Positions 44,344-52,791 of a DNA stretch of 64,000 bases are shown piece by piece. Position numbers and translations under genes: made by a program. Numbering within the stretch: the first letter of the stretch is position 1; each line of letters starts with the position of its first letter. The notes under the pieces were generated by a model, which saw only the letters and a list, made by a program, of their open reading frames with translations, did no database searches and was not told where the DNA came from. The DNA comes from Bosea sp. BIWAKO-01 (lineage in GTDB: Bacteria > Pseudomonadota > Alphaproteobacteria > Rhizobiales > Beijerinckiaceae): the NCBI RefSeq assembly GCF_001748145.1, contig NZ_BCQA01000001.1, positions 6,040,501 to 6,104,500 of the forward strand, read 5' to 3'.

Positions 44344-45033
44344 ATGCCGGATGCTATCCGCTTGCACGACGAACGAGCCGCCTTTCGCGCTGTCGAGGTC
44401 TTGATCTGGCGCGATGGACCGGTTTGCCCGCATTGTGGGGAAAGGTCCCGCCTTGGCCGCCTCAGTGGGCCAAGCAGTTCGATTGGCACCTGGAAATGCT
44501 ATCATTGCCGAAAGCCTTTCTCGGTGAAGCACGGCACGATCTTTCACAACAGCCACATTCCGCTCCATGTCTGGTTGCAGGGGCTTTACCTGCTGATGTC
44601 GAGCGGCCAACGCCTGAGTTTGCAAAAGCTCGGGCGAATTCTCGGCATCTCCATCCGGACGGCCTGTCATCTGAAGGGCAAAATCGCCGCAGGGCTCGCG
44701 GCGGAGGAAGGCCATGCCGATACTCCGCCTCCGGAGGCCTGGCCATATTTCGAAATCCGGGTCCCGCTGCCAGAGTGCTCGTCTCCGCCGAAACCAGGGC
44801 AGGCGATCTATCGGGCACGCTACGAGCGTTTCCTGGCCGCTCTCGACAATCTTGCTGCCCCGTGCAGCGATGCGGTTTTCTTTCAGGCTCTTCGGCGCTT
44901 GTTGTCGCAATCTTCGCGAACGGTCCCGCCACACTTCGCGTCAACCGTGGAGCAGCAGCTCGAATTGAGCCTGTTCGACGATCTCCAGCAACAGATCGGA
45001 TGCTGGCGACAAGACGAGGCCAAGCTTTGGTAA
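44344..45033 (+). CDS. zinc-ribbon/HTH protein resembling the front half of IS1595 transposases
   Basis: The 229-residue product starts like IS1595 transposases: a zinc ribbon (CPHCGERS...WKCYHCRKPFSV, two CxxC pairs) followed by GTIFHNSHIPLHVWLQGLYL and an HTH-like LGRILGISIRTACHLKGKI. The rest (from about residue 125) has no DDE transposase domain. It reads as a different helical domain with YRARYERFLAALDNL. It may be a domesticated or hybrid protein that binds nucleic acid. The frame is intact and has ordinary coding character. Confidence 0.75.
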   Translation: MPDAIRLHDERAAFRAVEVLIWRDGPVCPHCGERSRLGRLSGPSSSIGTWKCYHCRKPFSVKHGTIFHNSHIPLHVWLQGLYLLMSSGQRLSLQKLGRILGISIRTACHLKGKIAAGLAAEEGHADTPPPEAWPYFEIRVPLPECSSPPKPGQAIYRARYERFLAALDNLAAPCSDAVFFQALRRLLSQSSRTVPPHFASTVEQQLELSLFDDLQQQIGCWRQDEAKLW

Positions 45034-45062
45034 GCCTCCGAGGCCGCGCCGACATCGGAAAA

Positions 45063-46126
45063 TCAAGGCGCCTTGGCAAGAAGTGCGACGGCCATGTAGG
45101 GCTCGTGCTGTCTTGGGTCCGTGGCGAGACGCTGCGCAAAGCGCGCGAACAATTCATCCACTAATCTCGTCCGATCGCGAGACGAATCGATCAGTCTCGC
45201 GATCGTCGGACCGGACCAAGCTTGCGTCATATCGGCATGACGCTGCGCAAACGATAATCGGTCACCTGTCCGCTGAAAGTCATCCCAGCAAGGATCTGCC
45301 ACCTTCAGAATCTCGATCCGCTCGACGACCAATTCTGCAAAGCTGCCGCCTTCCATAAATGGCGCTTGAACGTCTTCAGACGATCGAAGACCGATCGGGA
45401 TAGTGATGCGACGCTGCTCCTCCTTCGACAAAAGCCCTTCGCGGCCCATGTCTTCAACGGTTGACCACAATTCGCCCAGGAGCCACTCCCAGCCCGACTC
45501 AGTTGCCGTTCTCGCGGTGAAGCCGGTCAGCAATTTGGCACCGGGCCGCATTTCGCTGGATCGGACCTGAAGGAAGCGACGCCAGTCGGCAGCTTGTTGC
45601 TGCCTCACCGCATCCATAACCTCGGGCGACTCGCTCATACCCGCCAGAATATGGTCGCTTGCCTGCGCGGGACTGCGGCTCATCCATTGCAAGGCCCAGG
45701 TCGTCCAGCCCAGGTGAATTCGACCGGGGGGAGAAGCGGGTGAAAGAATGATCGCCCGATGGCGGCCGGAAAGACATTCGCGGTGCCGGCCAAATAGCTG
45801 TTCGGCTCGTTTTCTAGGGCATCGAAAAGAGCGGAGAAATCATTTGAAGGCAGGTCAGTGTGAATGACTTCGATCGGGACGTTCGAGCCCGCCCTGTCAC
45901 GCAGCACCTCGATCGCCATGCGTAGCGGAGCCATCGAGTTCCGCCCTTGCGAAGACCCATAGTCGACGATCGTCAATGGCCCGTCGTCGATCGTCACGGT
46001 TTGGCAAGCCATCTGCCACAAAGACGACAGCAACGAGATACCAGCGGCCTGCATACTGGAATGACGGTTGTAGAACCCGTCTCCTTCCATAGCCGAAAGA
46101 TCGCGTTGAGTATCGCTCTTTGGCAT
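45063..46126 (-). pseudogene. SABATH-type SAM methyltransferase split by a frameshift
   Basis: From the ATG at 46126, MEGDGFYNRHSSMQAAGISL, IVDYGSSQGRNSMAP, EVIHTDLPSNDFSALFDALE and FPAAIGRSFF are hallmarks of the carboxyl methyltransferase (SABATH) family, which methylates small acids. The frame is lost at the six-G run 45726-45731. Shifting one base gives GRIHLGWTTWALQWMSRSPA and then the rest of the enzyme to 45063. One indel therefore separates two halves of an otherwise complete gene of about 355 codons. It may be a real pseudogene, a phase-variable tract or a sequencing error. Confidence 0.88.
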
Positions 46127-46689
46127 AGGCCGGAATACTAGTGGAAATGCTCTGTCCTGTGAACAGACAGGGCACAGCGCTGACGGCAATGGGCCATGAG
46201 TGCCCGTTCGGACCTTGATCCATCACTGCTTTGGGGTGAGGACGTAGCCTCTCCGGGCCAGGCACCCGACATAAACATCCGTCATGAGCTGGGTAGCGTA
46301 GATCACCGGTGCTGTAAGCTGCGCCTTGCTGAACTCTCCCCTGCATACCGTCAAATCTTGCTGCGCTTGCTGCGCCAGAGCCGGACTGCTGCCGAAAACG
46401 TCCGCCTCCACCCTCCCCGCGACGATCGCAATGATGGCTCATGGGAAAGGCCCCGGCGGCTTCAGCAACCAGAATGATGGTCGTGGACGGGCACCTGGCA
46501 TTGGGTTCGCGTCGGCAGCCTGTCCGCTCCGGTGCGGATCGCGCGCCGCTTCGTCGACGAACAGGATCCAGGCCCGCGTTCGGGCTAGACAGGGCTGTTT
46601 CCGGGCAGTCTGGTTGGCGCGCCGGCCGATGGGCACGAGGTGCCCTTAGCTGGCGCTGACGAGGTTTGCTGCTGGGCAACGCCGCAATC
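46127..46689. other. scarred region with one possible short gene
   Basis: The minus-strand frame 46223-46411 (GTG start) reads AQQAQQDLTVCRGEFSKAQL and VGCLARRGYVL, like the tail of a small secreted protein, but has no start or signal that I trust. The rest looks like debris. Confidence 0.4.
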
Positions 46690-46872
46690 GCCAGGGTCGA
46701 GCGTGTGAGGGCTAAGATCATGACCATGATCGCAATCATGGCCGGTCCCTTGCCGATCTTATGGAACACCGGCACCGGCTCGGAGCTGATGCAGCGCATC
46801 ACCATGACCATGATCGGCGGCATGGTCTCCTCGACCATGTTGACCTTGCTTGTCATTCCGGTGATTTCCGGC
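46690..46872 (+). pseudogene. C-terminal fragment of heavy-metal RND pump (CusA/CzcA-like)
   Basis: The reading RAKIMTMIAIMAGPLPILWN, TGTGSELMQRI and GGMVSSTMLTLLVIPVI is the last conserved transmembrane block of CusA/CzcA-type metal efflux pumps. The rest of the roughly 1050-residue protein is absent. Confidence 0.88.
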
Positions 46873-46973
46873 TCGGTCGCAGCTTGCCTGCTGCCGCCGC
46901 AGGAGAAACCGGGCGCGCCGTGGCCAATTCGCTGCGTCCGTGCGAGGCTGTCGCCACCTGGAGGCCCGCCACC

Positions 46974-48890
46974 ATGGGGGTAGACGTCGATACGCATCGC
47001 GCGAACCGTTCTCGCCTCCCACTCTGGGCTGGCGGCTTCGTTGCTGTTGCCTGTCTCGCCATTCTGACACTCAGCGGTTGGCGGGAATGGAGCGCGCGCG
47101 AAGCAGCGCTCCAGAACGCCGAGATCGACATGGCCAATCTCGCGCGGTCTCTTACGCAGCATGCTGAAGATTCGGTCGAGATCGCTGACGCGGCGCTCCT
47201 GGGCCTGGCCAACAGACTGGAAACTACTGGCGTCGGCCCCGCTGCGGTTGCGGGCCTCCAGAGCTTCCTGAACGATCGTCGATCCACGCTCGGCCGCATC
47301 CGCGGTCTCTTTGTTTACGACGAGACCGGCCAGTGGCTTGCGACCACGGAAAGCATCAACCTATCCGGACTCAACAATAGCGACCGCGTCTATTTCCAAC
47401 ATCATCGCGACGTCGATGACCGCCGCGCCTTTTTGGGTCACCCCGTGCAGAGCCGATCGGGCGGTCAATGGATCGTTACGGTGTCGCGCCGCTTCAATCA
47501 TAGTGATGGCAGCTTTGCCGGCGTAGTCCTTGCGACAATCGACGTCGACTACTTCGCGGCGTTTTATCGGCAGTTCGATATTGGACCGAGCGGGGCCGTG
47601 TCACTTCTCAGCACCGATGGAATACTGATTGCGCGAAGTGCCGGCGATGGCAGCTACGTGGGCCGCGACATGTCCGCGACCCAGCTCATTCGCGACCAGC
47701 TTCCTCGTGCGTCATCGGGAATCTACTACTTTCGCTCGCCCCTGGACGGATTGCCGCGGCTGAGCTTCTACAAGGTCAGTGATCGCTTTCCGTTCGTTCT
47801 GCTCGCAACACAAGCGGAGCACGATGTGCTTGCACGCTGGCGCGAGGGGCTCATCACCAGGATAGCCTTCGTTGTTGGCCTGGCGCTGTTCATAGCCCTC
47901 CTTGGCGTGCATCTCGTCCGCCAACTCGTCACGCGCCAGCGTCTGAACGCCGCGATCGCGGCCAAAGAGGCCGACTTTCGCCTCCTTGCAGAAGAGTCCA
48001 GCGACCTGGTGACCCGCATCGATTTCGACGAACGCATTCTCTATGCATCTCCGGCCTCAGCGCGGGTACTCGGTTGGGCGGCCGAGAAACTTGTGGGAAC
48101 GCCGGCTTTGGCAGGCGTGCACCAGGAGGATCGACCCCGCGTCGAGCAAACGCTTGCAACGCTGAAGCGTGGCGAGATCGACGAAGCGCGAATCCTCTAT
48201 CGCAATCGCCATCGTGAGAAGTCCGAGATCTGGGTCGAGACGACAATGCGCGCAACCAGGAAGCCCGACACAGGGCTTATCGACGGTTTCGTCGCTCTCT
48301 CCCGCGATATGACGCGGCACAAGGATCTTGAGGCGAAACTCGCCGTTCTCGCCGCTTCCGACGGGCTGACTGGCCTCGCCAACCGCCGCTGTTTTGATGA
48401 ACGCCTTGAGCATGAATGGGCGAGGTCACGAAGGGAAGGCATCCCTATTTCCCTGCTGATGATCGACATCGACCATTTCAAGATGTTCAATGACCAGTTC
48501 GGACATCAAGCGGGCGATAGCTGCCTGCGGACGATCGCGAGCGTACTTGCGGACCAGGCCCTGAGACCGGCCGATCTTGCCGCACGATATGGCGGAGAAG
48601 AGTTCGCGCTTCTCCTACCCCACACGGATTCTGACGGCTGTGAGCAGGTCGGGACCAGGGTTCTTGAAGCACTGCGTGAAATCCAGACTGAAGACGGGAG
48701 TGTCGCCGCCTGGCGCATCACGGCAAGTCTCGGCGGCGCAACGATCTGGCCGAATGCCGCCACCGCGACCAACCACGCTTCATTGGTCGAAGCGGCCGAT
48801 CGAGCGCTCTATTCTGCCAAAAATGGTGGTCGAAACCGCTTGATCATGGCAGGAAAGGTGATGCGCTGGTCGGGCGCCAAGAGTGCATGA
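46974..48890 (+). CDS. diguanylate cyclase with periplasmic sensor and PAS domain
   Basis: This 638-residue membrane protein has one helix near the N-terminus (LWAGGFVAVACLAILTLSG) and a periplasmic double-Cache-like sensor (to about residue 285). A second helix (IAFVVGLALFIALLGVHLV) is followed by a PAS domain (DFRLLAEESSDLVTRIDFD). The GGDEF domain carries the active signature GGEEF at residues 540-544, and the RxxD inhibitory site (RPAD) lies at 531-534. It should make c-di-GMP with product inhibition. GGAGG precedes the ATG at 46974. The signal is unknown. Confidence 0.93.
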   Translation: MGVDVDTHRANRSRLPLWAGGFVAVACLAILTLSGWREWSAREAALQNAEIDMANLARSLTQHAEDSVEIADAALLGLANRLETTGVGPAAVAGLQSFLNDRRSTLGRIRGLFVYDETGQWLATTESINLSGLNNSDRVYFQHHRDVDDRRAFLGHPVQSRSGGQWIVTVSRRFNHSDGSFAGVVLATIDVDYFAAFYRQFDIGPSGAVSLLSTDGILIARSAGDGSYVGRDMSATQLIRDQLPRASSGIYYFRSPLDGLPRLSFYKVSDRFPFVLLATQAEHDVLARWREGLITRIAFVVGLALFIALLGVHLVRQLVTRQRLNAAIAAKEADFRLLAEESSDLVTRIDFDERILYASPASARVLGWAAEKLVGTPALAGVHQEDRPRVEQTLATLKRGEIDEARILYRNRHREKSEIWVETTMRATRKPDTGLIDGFVALSRDMTRHKDLEAKLAVLAASDGLTGLANRRCFDERLEHEWARSRREGIPISLLMIDIDHFKMFNDQFGHQAGDSCLRTIASVLADQALRPADLAARYGGEEFALLLPHTDSDGCEQVGTRVLEALREIQTEDGSVAAWRITASLGGATIWPNAATATNHASLVEAADRALYSAKNGGRNRLIMAGKVMRWSGAKSA

Positions 48891-49294
48891 AGCATTGCAA
48901 AGCGGCGATCGCTGGACACTGGGTGTACGGCGCATTCCCCCGAACCTGGACCGACAAGCTGTCGGTTCTCTCCGTTCTGGCTGATGCCGATGGATGAGAT
49001 CACGCCCTGACCCATACTAAAGAGGGGTCAAGATCTGAGACCTTTGCCGCTATCCAAGATGGCGACCGTGAGCAGCAATATCGCCTCCGTTCCTTGGGGG
49101 GCGACATGATGGGATTGCTCATCATCGCGGCTTCGATGCCAGGCTTCCCCCTCGGCGATTTGCTTGACGATTTTGGCTTCGCAATCCATCGCACAGATCA
49201 GCCGACGCACAACGCAAGGTAGCCTGGCATGCGTGAAGAACGTCCAGACCGTAGGCGAAACCGGGCGCCAGCGTATCCAAGCCGGCGCTCCGTC
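48891..49294. other. unassigned stretch
   Basis: Short open frames on both strands lack recognisable content. No repeat or structural feature stands out. Confidence 0.4.
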
Positions 49295-49450
49295 ATGCTG
49301 AGTTCGGAGACGGACTATATCCGAGCCTGTGCACGTGCCTGTGAACTCCATGCAGCCGATCGCCACCCGATGGCTGAGGTTGAGCTGGAGAATCTGGCTC
49401 TCGCCATCCTGACATGGGAGGTCAAGAGCGGCGGGCCGAACGGGACCTGA
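49295..49450 (+). CDS. possible small protein
   Basis: A 51-residue frame (MLSSETDYIRACARACELHA, then MAEVELENLALAIL) looks helical and balanced, but the start and ribosome-binding site are uncertain. It may be spurious. Confidence 0.35.
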   Translation: MLSSETDYIRACARACELHAADRHPMAEVELENLALAILTWEVKSGGPNGT

Positions 49451-49687
49451 GCGCCATGGCGCGCCATGGTGTTGGCGTCGCGTCCCTATGCCAAATCGCG
49501 CCGACCGCCCCTCAAGTGAATGTTGCGGCGTTGACCGACGGCTTGTGCTGGGAGGTCGCCCCCCGGCCCGTTGGCGGTGGCGATCGAATGTTTCGGCTCA
49601 TCACCGCGACGCGGCCGCACCGCCGCATCGGCGAGCCGCCTCTGAAGCGCCTCCTGTGCCAGCCTCGCGGTTCGAAGGCGGAAGTCT

Positions 49688-49948
49688 TCAAGGAAGCGCC
49701 CGTCTCGGCCCCGGCGAGGTCGAAGGAGCGCAGCAACCAGTTGCCTCGAGAGAGCCACACGCGGCGGCCTGGATTGGTGGGCATGGCGTGGACCCATAGG
49801 AACAGTACACGCAGCAATCACCTTCCAGCGGCCTCAGGAGCGCGCCGCATCCTTTGCATTCGTAGAAATACTGGCAAGCGTCGGTGGGCATCGTTTCCGT
49901 CACAGCATGAGCACAGTGCGGGCACGTGATTGTCGATTGAAGTTGCAT
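49688..49948 (-). CDS. cysteine-rich GDCC-motif protein of mer-type loci
   Basis: The 86-residue protein has paired cysteines ITCPHCAHA, YFYECKGCGALL and GDCCVYCSYGSTPCPP. The last is typical of a small hypothetical protein often next to mercury-resistance genes; it probably binds metal. It begins 5 bp after the MerT-like gene and belongs to the same leftward unit. The C-terminal end past the PPIQ segment may be unstructured. Confidence 0.78.
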   Translation of the reverse strand: MQLQSTITCPHCAHAVTETMPTDACQYFYECKGCGALLRPLEGDCCVYCSYGSTPCPPIQAAACGSLEATGCCAPSTSPGPRRALP

Positions 49949-49953
49949 CTGCA

Positions 49954-50373
49954 CTATCGCATCAGTTTGAGGAGGATCGGTTCGGCATAGGGCCCCCACG
50001 CGAACGCCAGCCCGACGAAAACCGAGCCAAGCCCGAGCATGGTCGTGGTACGCGCTGACTCAGGGGGCGTGGCGCAAGCGCCACCACGGTCACAAACGGG
50101 TTTGCGCCTCTGCCAGAGGAATGCCCCCCAGCCCAAGGCCAACATGATTGTTGCTCCGCCGAGCAGCGGGAGGCGCATGTCAGCAAGAAATGCCAAACCG
50201 CTGAAGACCGCCCCCGTGACGCCGAGCCCAGCGAGGGCCATTGGCAAGACACAACACGAGGACGCGACAAGTGCGCCAAACCCAATGACGGCACCAGCAC
50301 TTGCCAGCAGCCTCGCGGACGGAGCCGAAAGGGGCTCCGGCGTGGCCGAGGCTCCGAGTTTCGTGCTGGTCAA
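49954..50373 (-). CDS. merT: MerT-like mercuric-ion membrane transporter
   Basis: The 139-residue inner-membrane protein has three hydrophobic segments. The first carries the vicinal cysteine pair (ALVASSCCVLPMALAGLG) that receives Hg(II), and a later loop has Cys residues (PVCDRGGACA). The TTG at 50373 is chosen because GGAGG lies before it. A longer frame to 50409 would start inside the MerR operator. It is divergent from a MerR regulator. No merP or merA is in the window, so the unit is minimal. Confidence 0.82.
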   Translation of the reverse strand: MTSTKLGASATPEPLSAPSARLLASAGAVIGFGALVASSCCVLPMALAGLGVTGAVFSGLAFLADMRLPLLGGATIMLALGWGAFLWQRRKPVCDRGGACATPPESARTTTMLGLGSVFVGLAFAWGPYAEPILLKLMR

Positions 50374-50408
50374 GGTAGTCCTCCATCGCGATCCATGGCA
50401 CCCTGCCA

Positions 50409-50425
50409 CCCGTAGCTACTACGGG
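50409..50425. promoter_or_regulatory. MerR-type operator/promoter
   Basis: CCCGTAGCTACTACGGG is a 7-3-7 dyad. On the minus strand it follows TTGATC closely, the layout of mer promoters in which the dyad sits in an over-long spacer between the -35 and -10 boxes. Confidence 0.75.
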
Positions 50426-50437
50426 ATCAAGCGAAAA

Positions 50438-50845
50438 ATGCCCACGACGATGCGAGGCATCACCGCCGGCCAGCTAGCCAAAGCCGCCGGCGTGAATCTC
50501 GAAACGATCCGCTACTACGAAAACATTGGGCTCATGCCTGAGCCACCCCGCACGCGAGGCGGTCACCGCTCCTATGATGAAGCCCATACCAAACGGCTTG
50601 CCTTCATTCGGCGGGCGCGCGAACTGGGCTTCACCATCGAGGATGTTCGCGCGCTGTTGGCCTTGACCAACCCGGAACACACCGCTTGCGCGCAGGTGAA
50701 GGAAATCGCGCTCAAGCACTTGATGCAGGTGCGTAGCAAGATCGCCGACCTCGCCAGGCTTGAGAGTATTCTCGACGCGACGATCTCACGTTGCACGAGC
50801 GAGCCAACGGCGCATTGCCCGGTGCTCGATATGCTTGAACCCTAG
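50438..50845 (+). CDS. merR: MerR-family, mercury-type regulator
   Basis: The 135-residue protein has the MerR winged helix-turn-helix (AGQLAKAAGVNLETIRYYEN, residues about 9-28, then GGHRSYDEAHTKRLAFIRRA) and the long dimer helix. Three cysteines fit the Hg-binding set of MerR: EHTACAQV, SRCTSE and AHCPVLD. It should bind the dyad between the two genes and activate the MerT-like unit when Hg is present. The ATG is 12 bp past the dyad. Confidence 0.9.
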   Translation: MPTTMRGITAGQLAKAAGVNLETIRYYENIGLMPEPPRTRGGHRSYDEAHTKRLAFIRRARELGFTIEDVRALLALTNPEHTACAQVKEIALKHLMQVRSKIADLARLESILDATISRCTSEPTAHCPVLDMLEP

Positions 50846-51077
50846 CGAAGATACAGCTTGTGCCTTCTGTGTGCGCGCAGGACACGAGACTTCGGAAAAT
50901 CAGGCGCCGGCCGAGTTGGCCTCGACCTTGAGAGCGCAACGGCATCTGGTGCTGCGCTACGCGAAAGGTTCTCCGCCGACGCTTGAGGCCCCACCTGACC
51001 GAAACGCCAGAAGCGAGTGTACCACCGCAAAGGCACCGGCCGACTGGGAGGCCGACCGGCGGATTACGCCACGCGGC

Positions 51078-51389
51078 TCAACCTTTCCTGAGCCGACAGC
51101 GCAACCGGTGAGAGGAGCGGAGCCCTACGGGTGCAGGGGCACGCTCATCGGCTTGTGGCGCTCGATCGGCTGTTGAAGTCAGCGCCGCAAGGACCACTTC
51201 CAGGCGATTGCGCACATTCAGCTTGGCCATCAGGGTGGTCATGTAGCCCTTGACGGTCTTGGCGCTGAGCGACAACTCGTCGGCGATCTCGCTGTTCCGC
51301 TTCCCGCGCAGCAGGAGCCTGACGATCTGCTCCTCCCGGACGCTGAGTCTGTCACCGAGCGGCCCTGTTAGGTTCGAAGCGGTGCTCAT
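51078..51389 (-). CDS. LuxR-type DNA-binding protein (HTH only)
   Basis: The 103-residue protein is a LuxR/NarL helix-turn-helix (LSVREEQIVRLLLRGKRNSE, then LSLSAKTVKGYMTTLMAKLN) without a receiver or ligand domain. Its ATG overlaps the stop of the secreted-protein gene upstream (ATGA), so it is translationally coupled. Possibly a small regulator of its own operon. Confidence 0.75.
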   Translation of the reverse strand: MSTASNLTGPLGDRLSVREEQIVRLLLRGKRNSEIADELSLSAKTVKGYMTTLMAKLNVRNRLEVVLAALTSTADRAPQADERAPAPVGLRSSHRLRCRLRKG

Positions 51390-52396
51390 CGGGGATTGCT
51401 CGCGACAGATCCCAACGAGGCGGTCGACTGTGGCGGGAAGCGCGGCTGGAGTCGGTCTGCCCCATTCACCGGGAAGGGGAAGCCAAGGACCGTTGACCGG
51501 CCGCGAACCCGGTTCTGCGCCTGGCAATTCTGGACGCATTCCGTGGCTGGCGGAGCGACCTCGACCGCATCCTCGCCCATCACCTGGCCCATGCGGCCGC
51601 CACTCGCCACGTCCCAGCGGGAGACGCCGCCGCAATGACGCACGGTCGCGGGGCTGTTGGGAACGCGGGTGGCGATCTCGTTCACGCAGCCCGGCTCCGC
51701 CCGGCGCGTGGCAACCTGTGGGCTGTCCCTGCCGACGAACTTGCGGGAAAAGTCATTGCCGAAATTGACGCGGGCCGGGACGATGACCGTGATGTCCTTG
51801 TAGGGAACCTCGTCGCCTTCCCGGTTCCGGAAGTTGCGATTGTCGAAATAGAACGCCTTCAGTTGGGGGTTGGGTCCCTCCGCCAGGATGTGTGTGAACA
51901 GCGTCGGCGTGCCGTCCTGGCGCTCCACCTCCATCTGGAAGATGCCGCCATTGGCGCAGTCCTTGGCCTGGATCTTCATGGCAAGGTTGCTGCCCGTGCG
52001 GCCGATCTCGATCTCGGTTTCCTTGATCTCAACGGTGAGTGAGCTTGTCAGTGTCAGCCCGCGATGGTCGGGGAGCTTGCTGGCGAAGACTGGCGTCGGC
52101 ACTCCGCCCGTGATGTCGAGCGGGTTTGGCGCGCCGGTCATCGTGAAGTTGCGAATGCCCAGGGTCGCCGCGTCGACATCGAACTGGGCATATTTGCCCT
52201 GTACGCGAAAACTCGTGCCAAGGGCGCTGGCGGGGATCGTGGCATTCTGGGTGCGTCCGAGCACCGAGAACCCGCCCCCCTCGCACCCGGCCGACGATGC
52301 GGCATTGGCTCCGCCTGCCGCCAGACTAAGCGGCAGGGCGGCAAGCATCATCGCCCGAGATACAGAAAGAAACGGTAAATAACGTTGAGGAGACAT
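51386..52396 (-). CDS. secreted hypothetical protein
   Basis: This 336-residue exported protein has a signal peptide (MSPQRYLPFLSVSRAMMLAA...GANA). The mature part is beta-rich (FSVLGRTQNATIPASALGTS, LTLTSSLTVEIKETEIEIG) with several Cys. GGGAGG precedes the ATG at 52396. It is in one unit with the LuxR-type protein. Unknown function; perhaps an adhesive or cell-surface protein. Confidence 0.7.
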   Translation of the reverse strand: MSPQRYLPFLSVSRAMMLAALPLSLAAGGANAASSAGCEGGGFSVLGRTQNATIPASALGTSFRVQGKYAQFDVDAATLGIRNFTMTGAPNPLDITGGVPTPVFASKLPDHRGLTLTSSLTVEIKETEIEIGRTGSNLAMKIQAKDCANGGIFQMEVERQDGTPTLFTHILAEGPNPQLKAFYFDNRNFRNREGDEVPYKDITVIVPARVNFGNDFSRKFVGRDSPQVATRRAEPGCVNEIATRVPNSPATVRHCGGVSRWDVASGGRMGQVMGEDAVEVAPPATECVQNCQAQNRVRGRSTVLGFPFPVNGADRLQPRFPPQSTASLGSVASNPR

Positions 52397-52791
52397 GGTA
52401 ATCCTCCCTGGAATTTTGGCCGATCGACAGCCCCACCCGAAACAGGGTGTCATTTCCATCCAAGATCAAATTCGACTTGGGTGACCGCACAGCGGTATGG
52501 AGACCGCTCCACTACAAGGATGTTGTGGCGTTCCAGATGCCACAGCGGGCGGACCCTACGCCGATGAAGCTGACATTTGGCTGACGACCTTTTTCTACAT
52601 TTGAGGGAAAGCCCGCATCCCTTCGCCCGTTGACTGCTCGAGCGTGATGGCTCGGCCGCCTGAAGCGTCATTGTGACTGGCAGGAATGGCCCGATGTGGT
52701 CCTGAGCGTCGGGTTGCCGACGAGGCGCCCGTTTCGCGATCGGAACCGCCGAAAGTCTTGCGACGTCGTCGTGGGCTCGACAGAGCCGCGT
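52397..52791. other. intergenic region
   Basis: This holds the promoter of the secreted-protein gene; AGCGGT-N6-ACCGCT near 52491-52508 is the only small dyad I noticed. No gene seen. Confidence 0.4.

Noticed and set aside
46223..46411. Short minus-strand frame as a full gene
   Set aside because: It lacks a trustworthy start and signal peptide; kept only as a mention in the regional entry.
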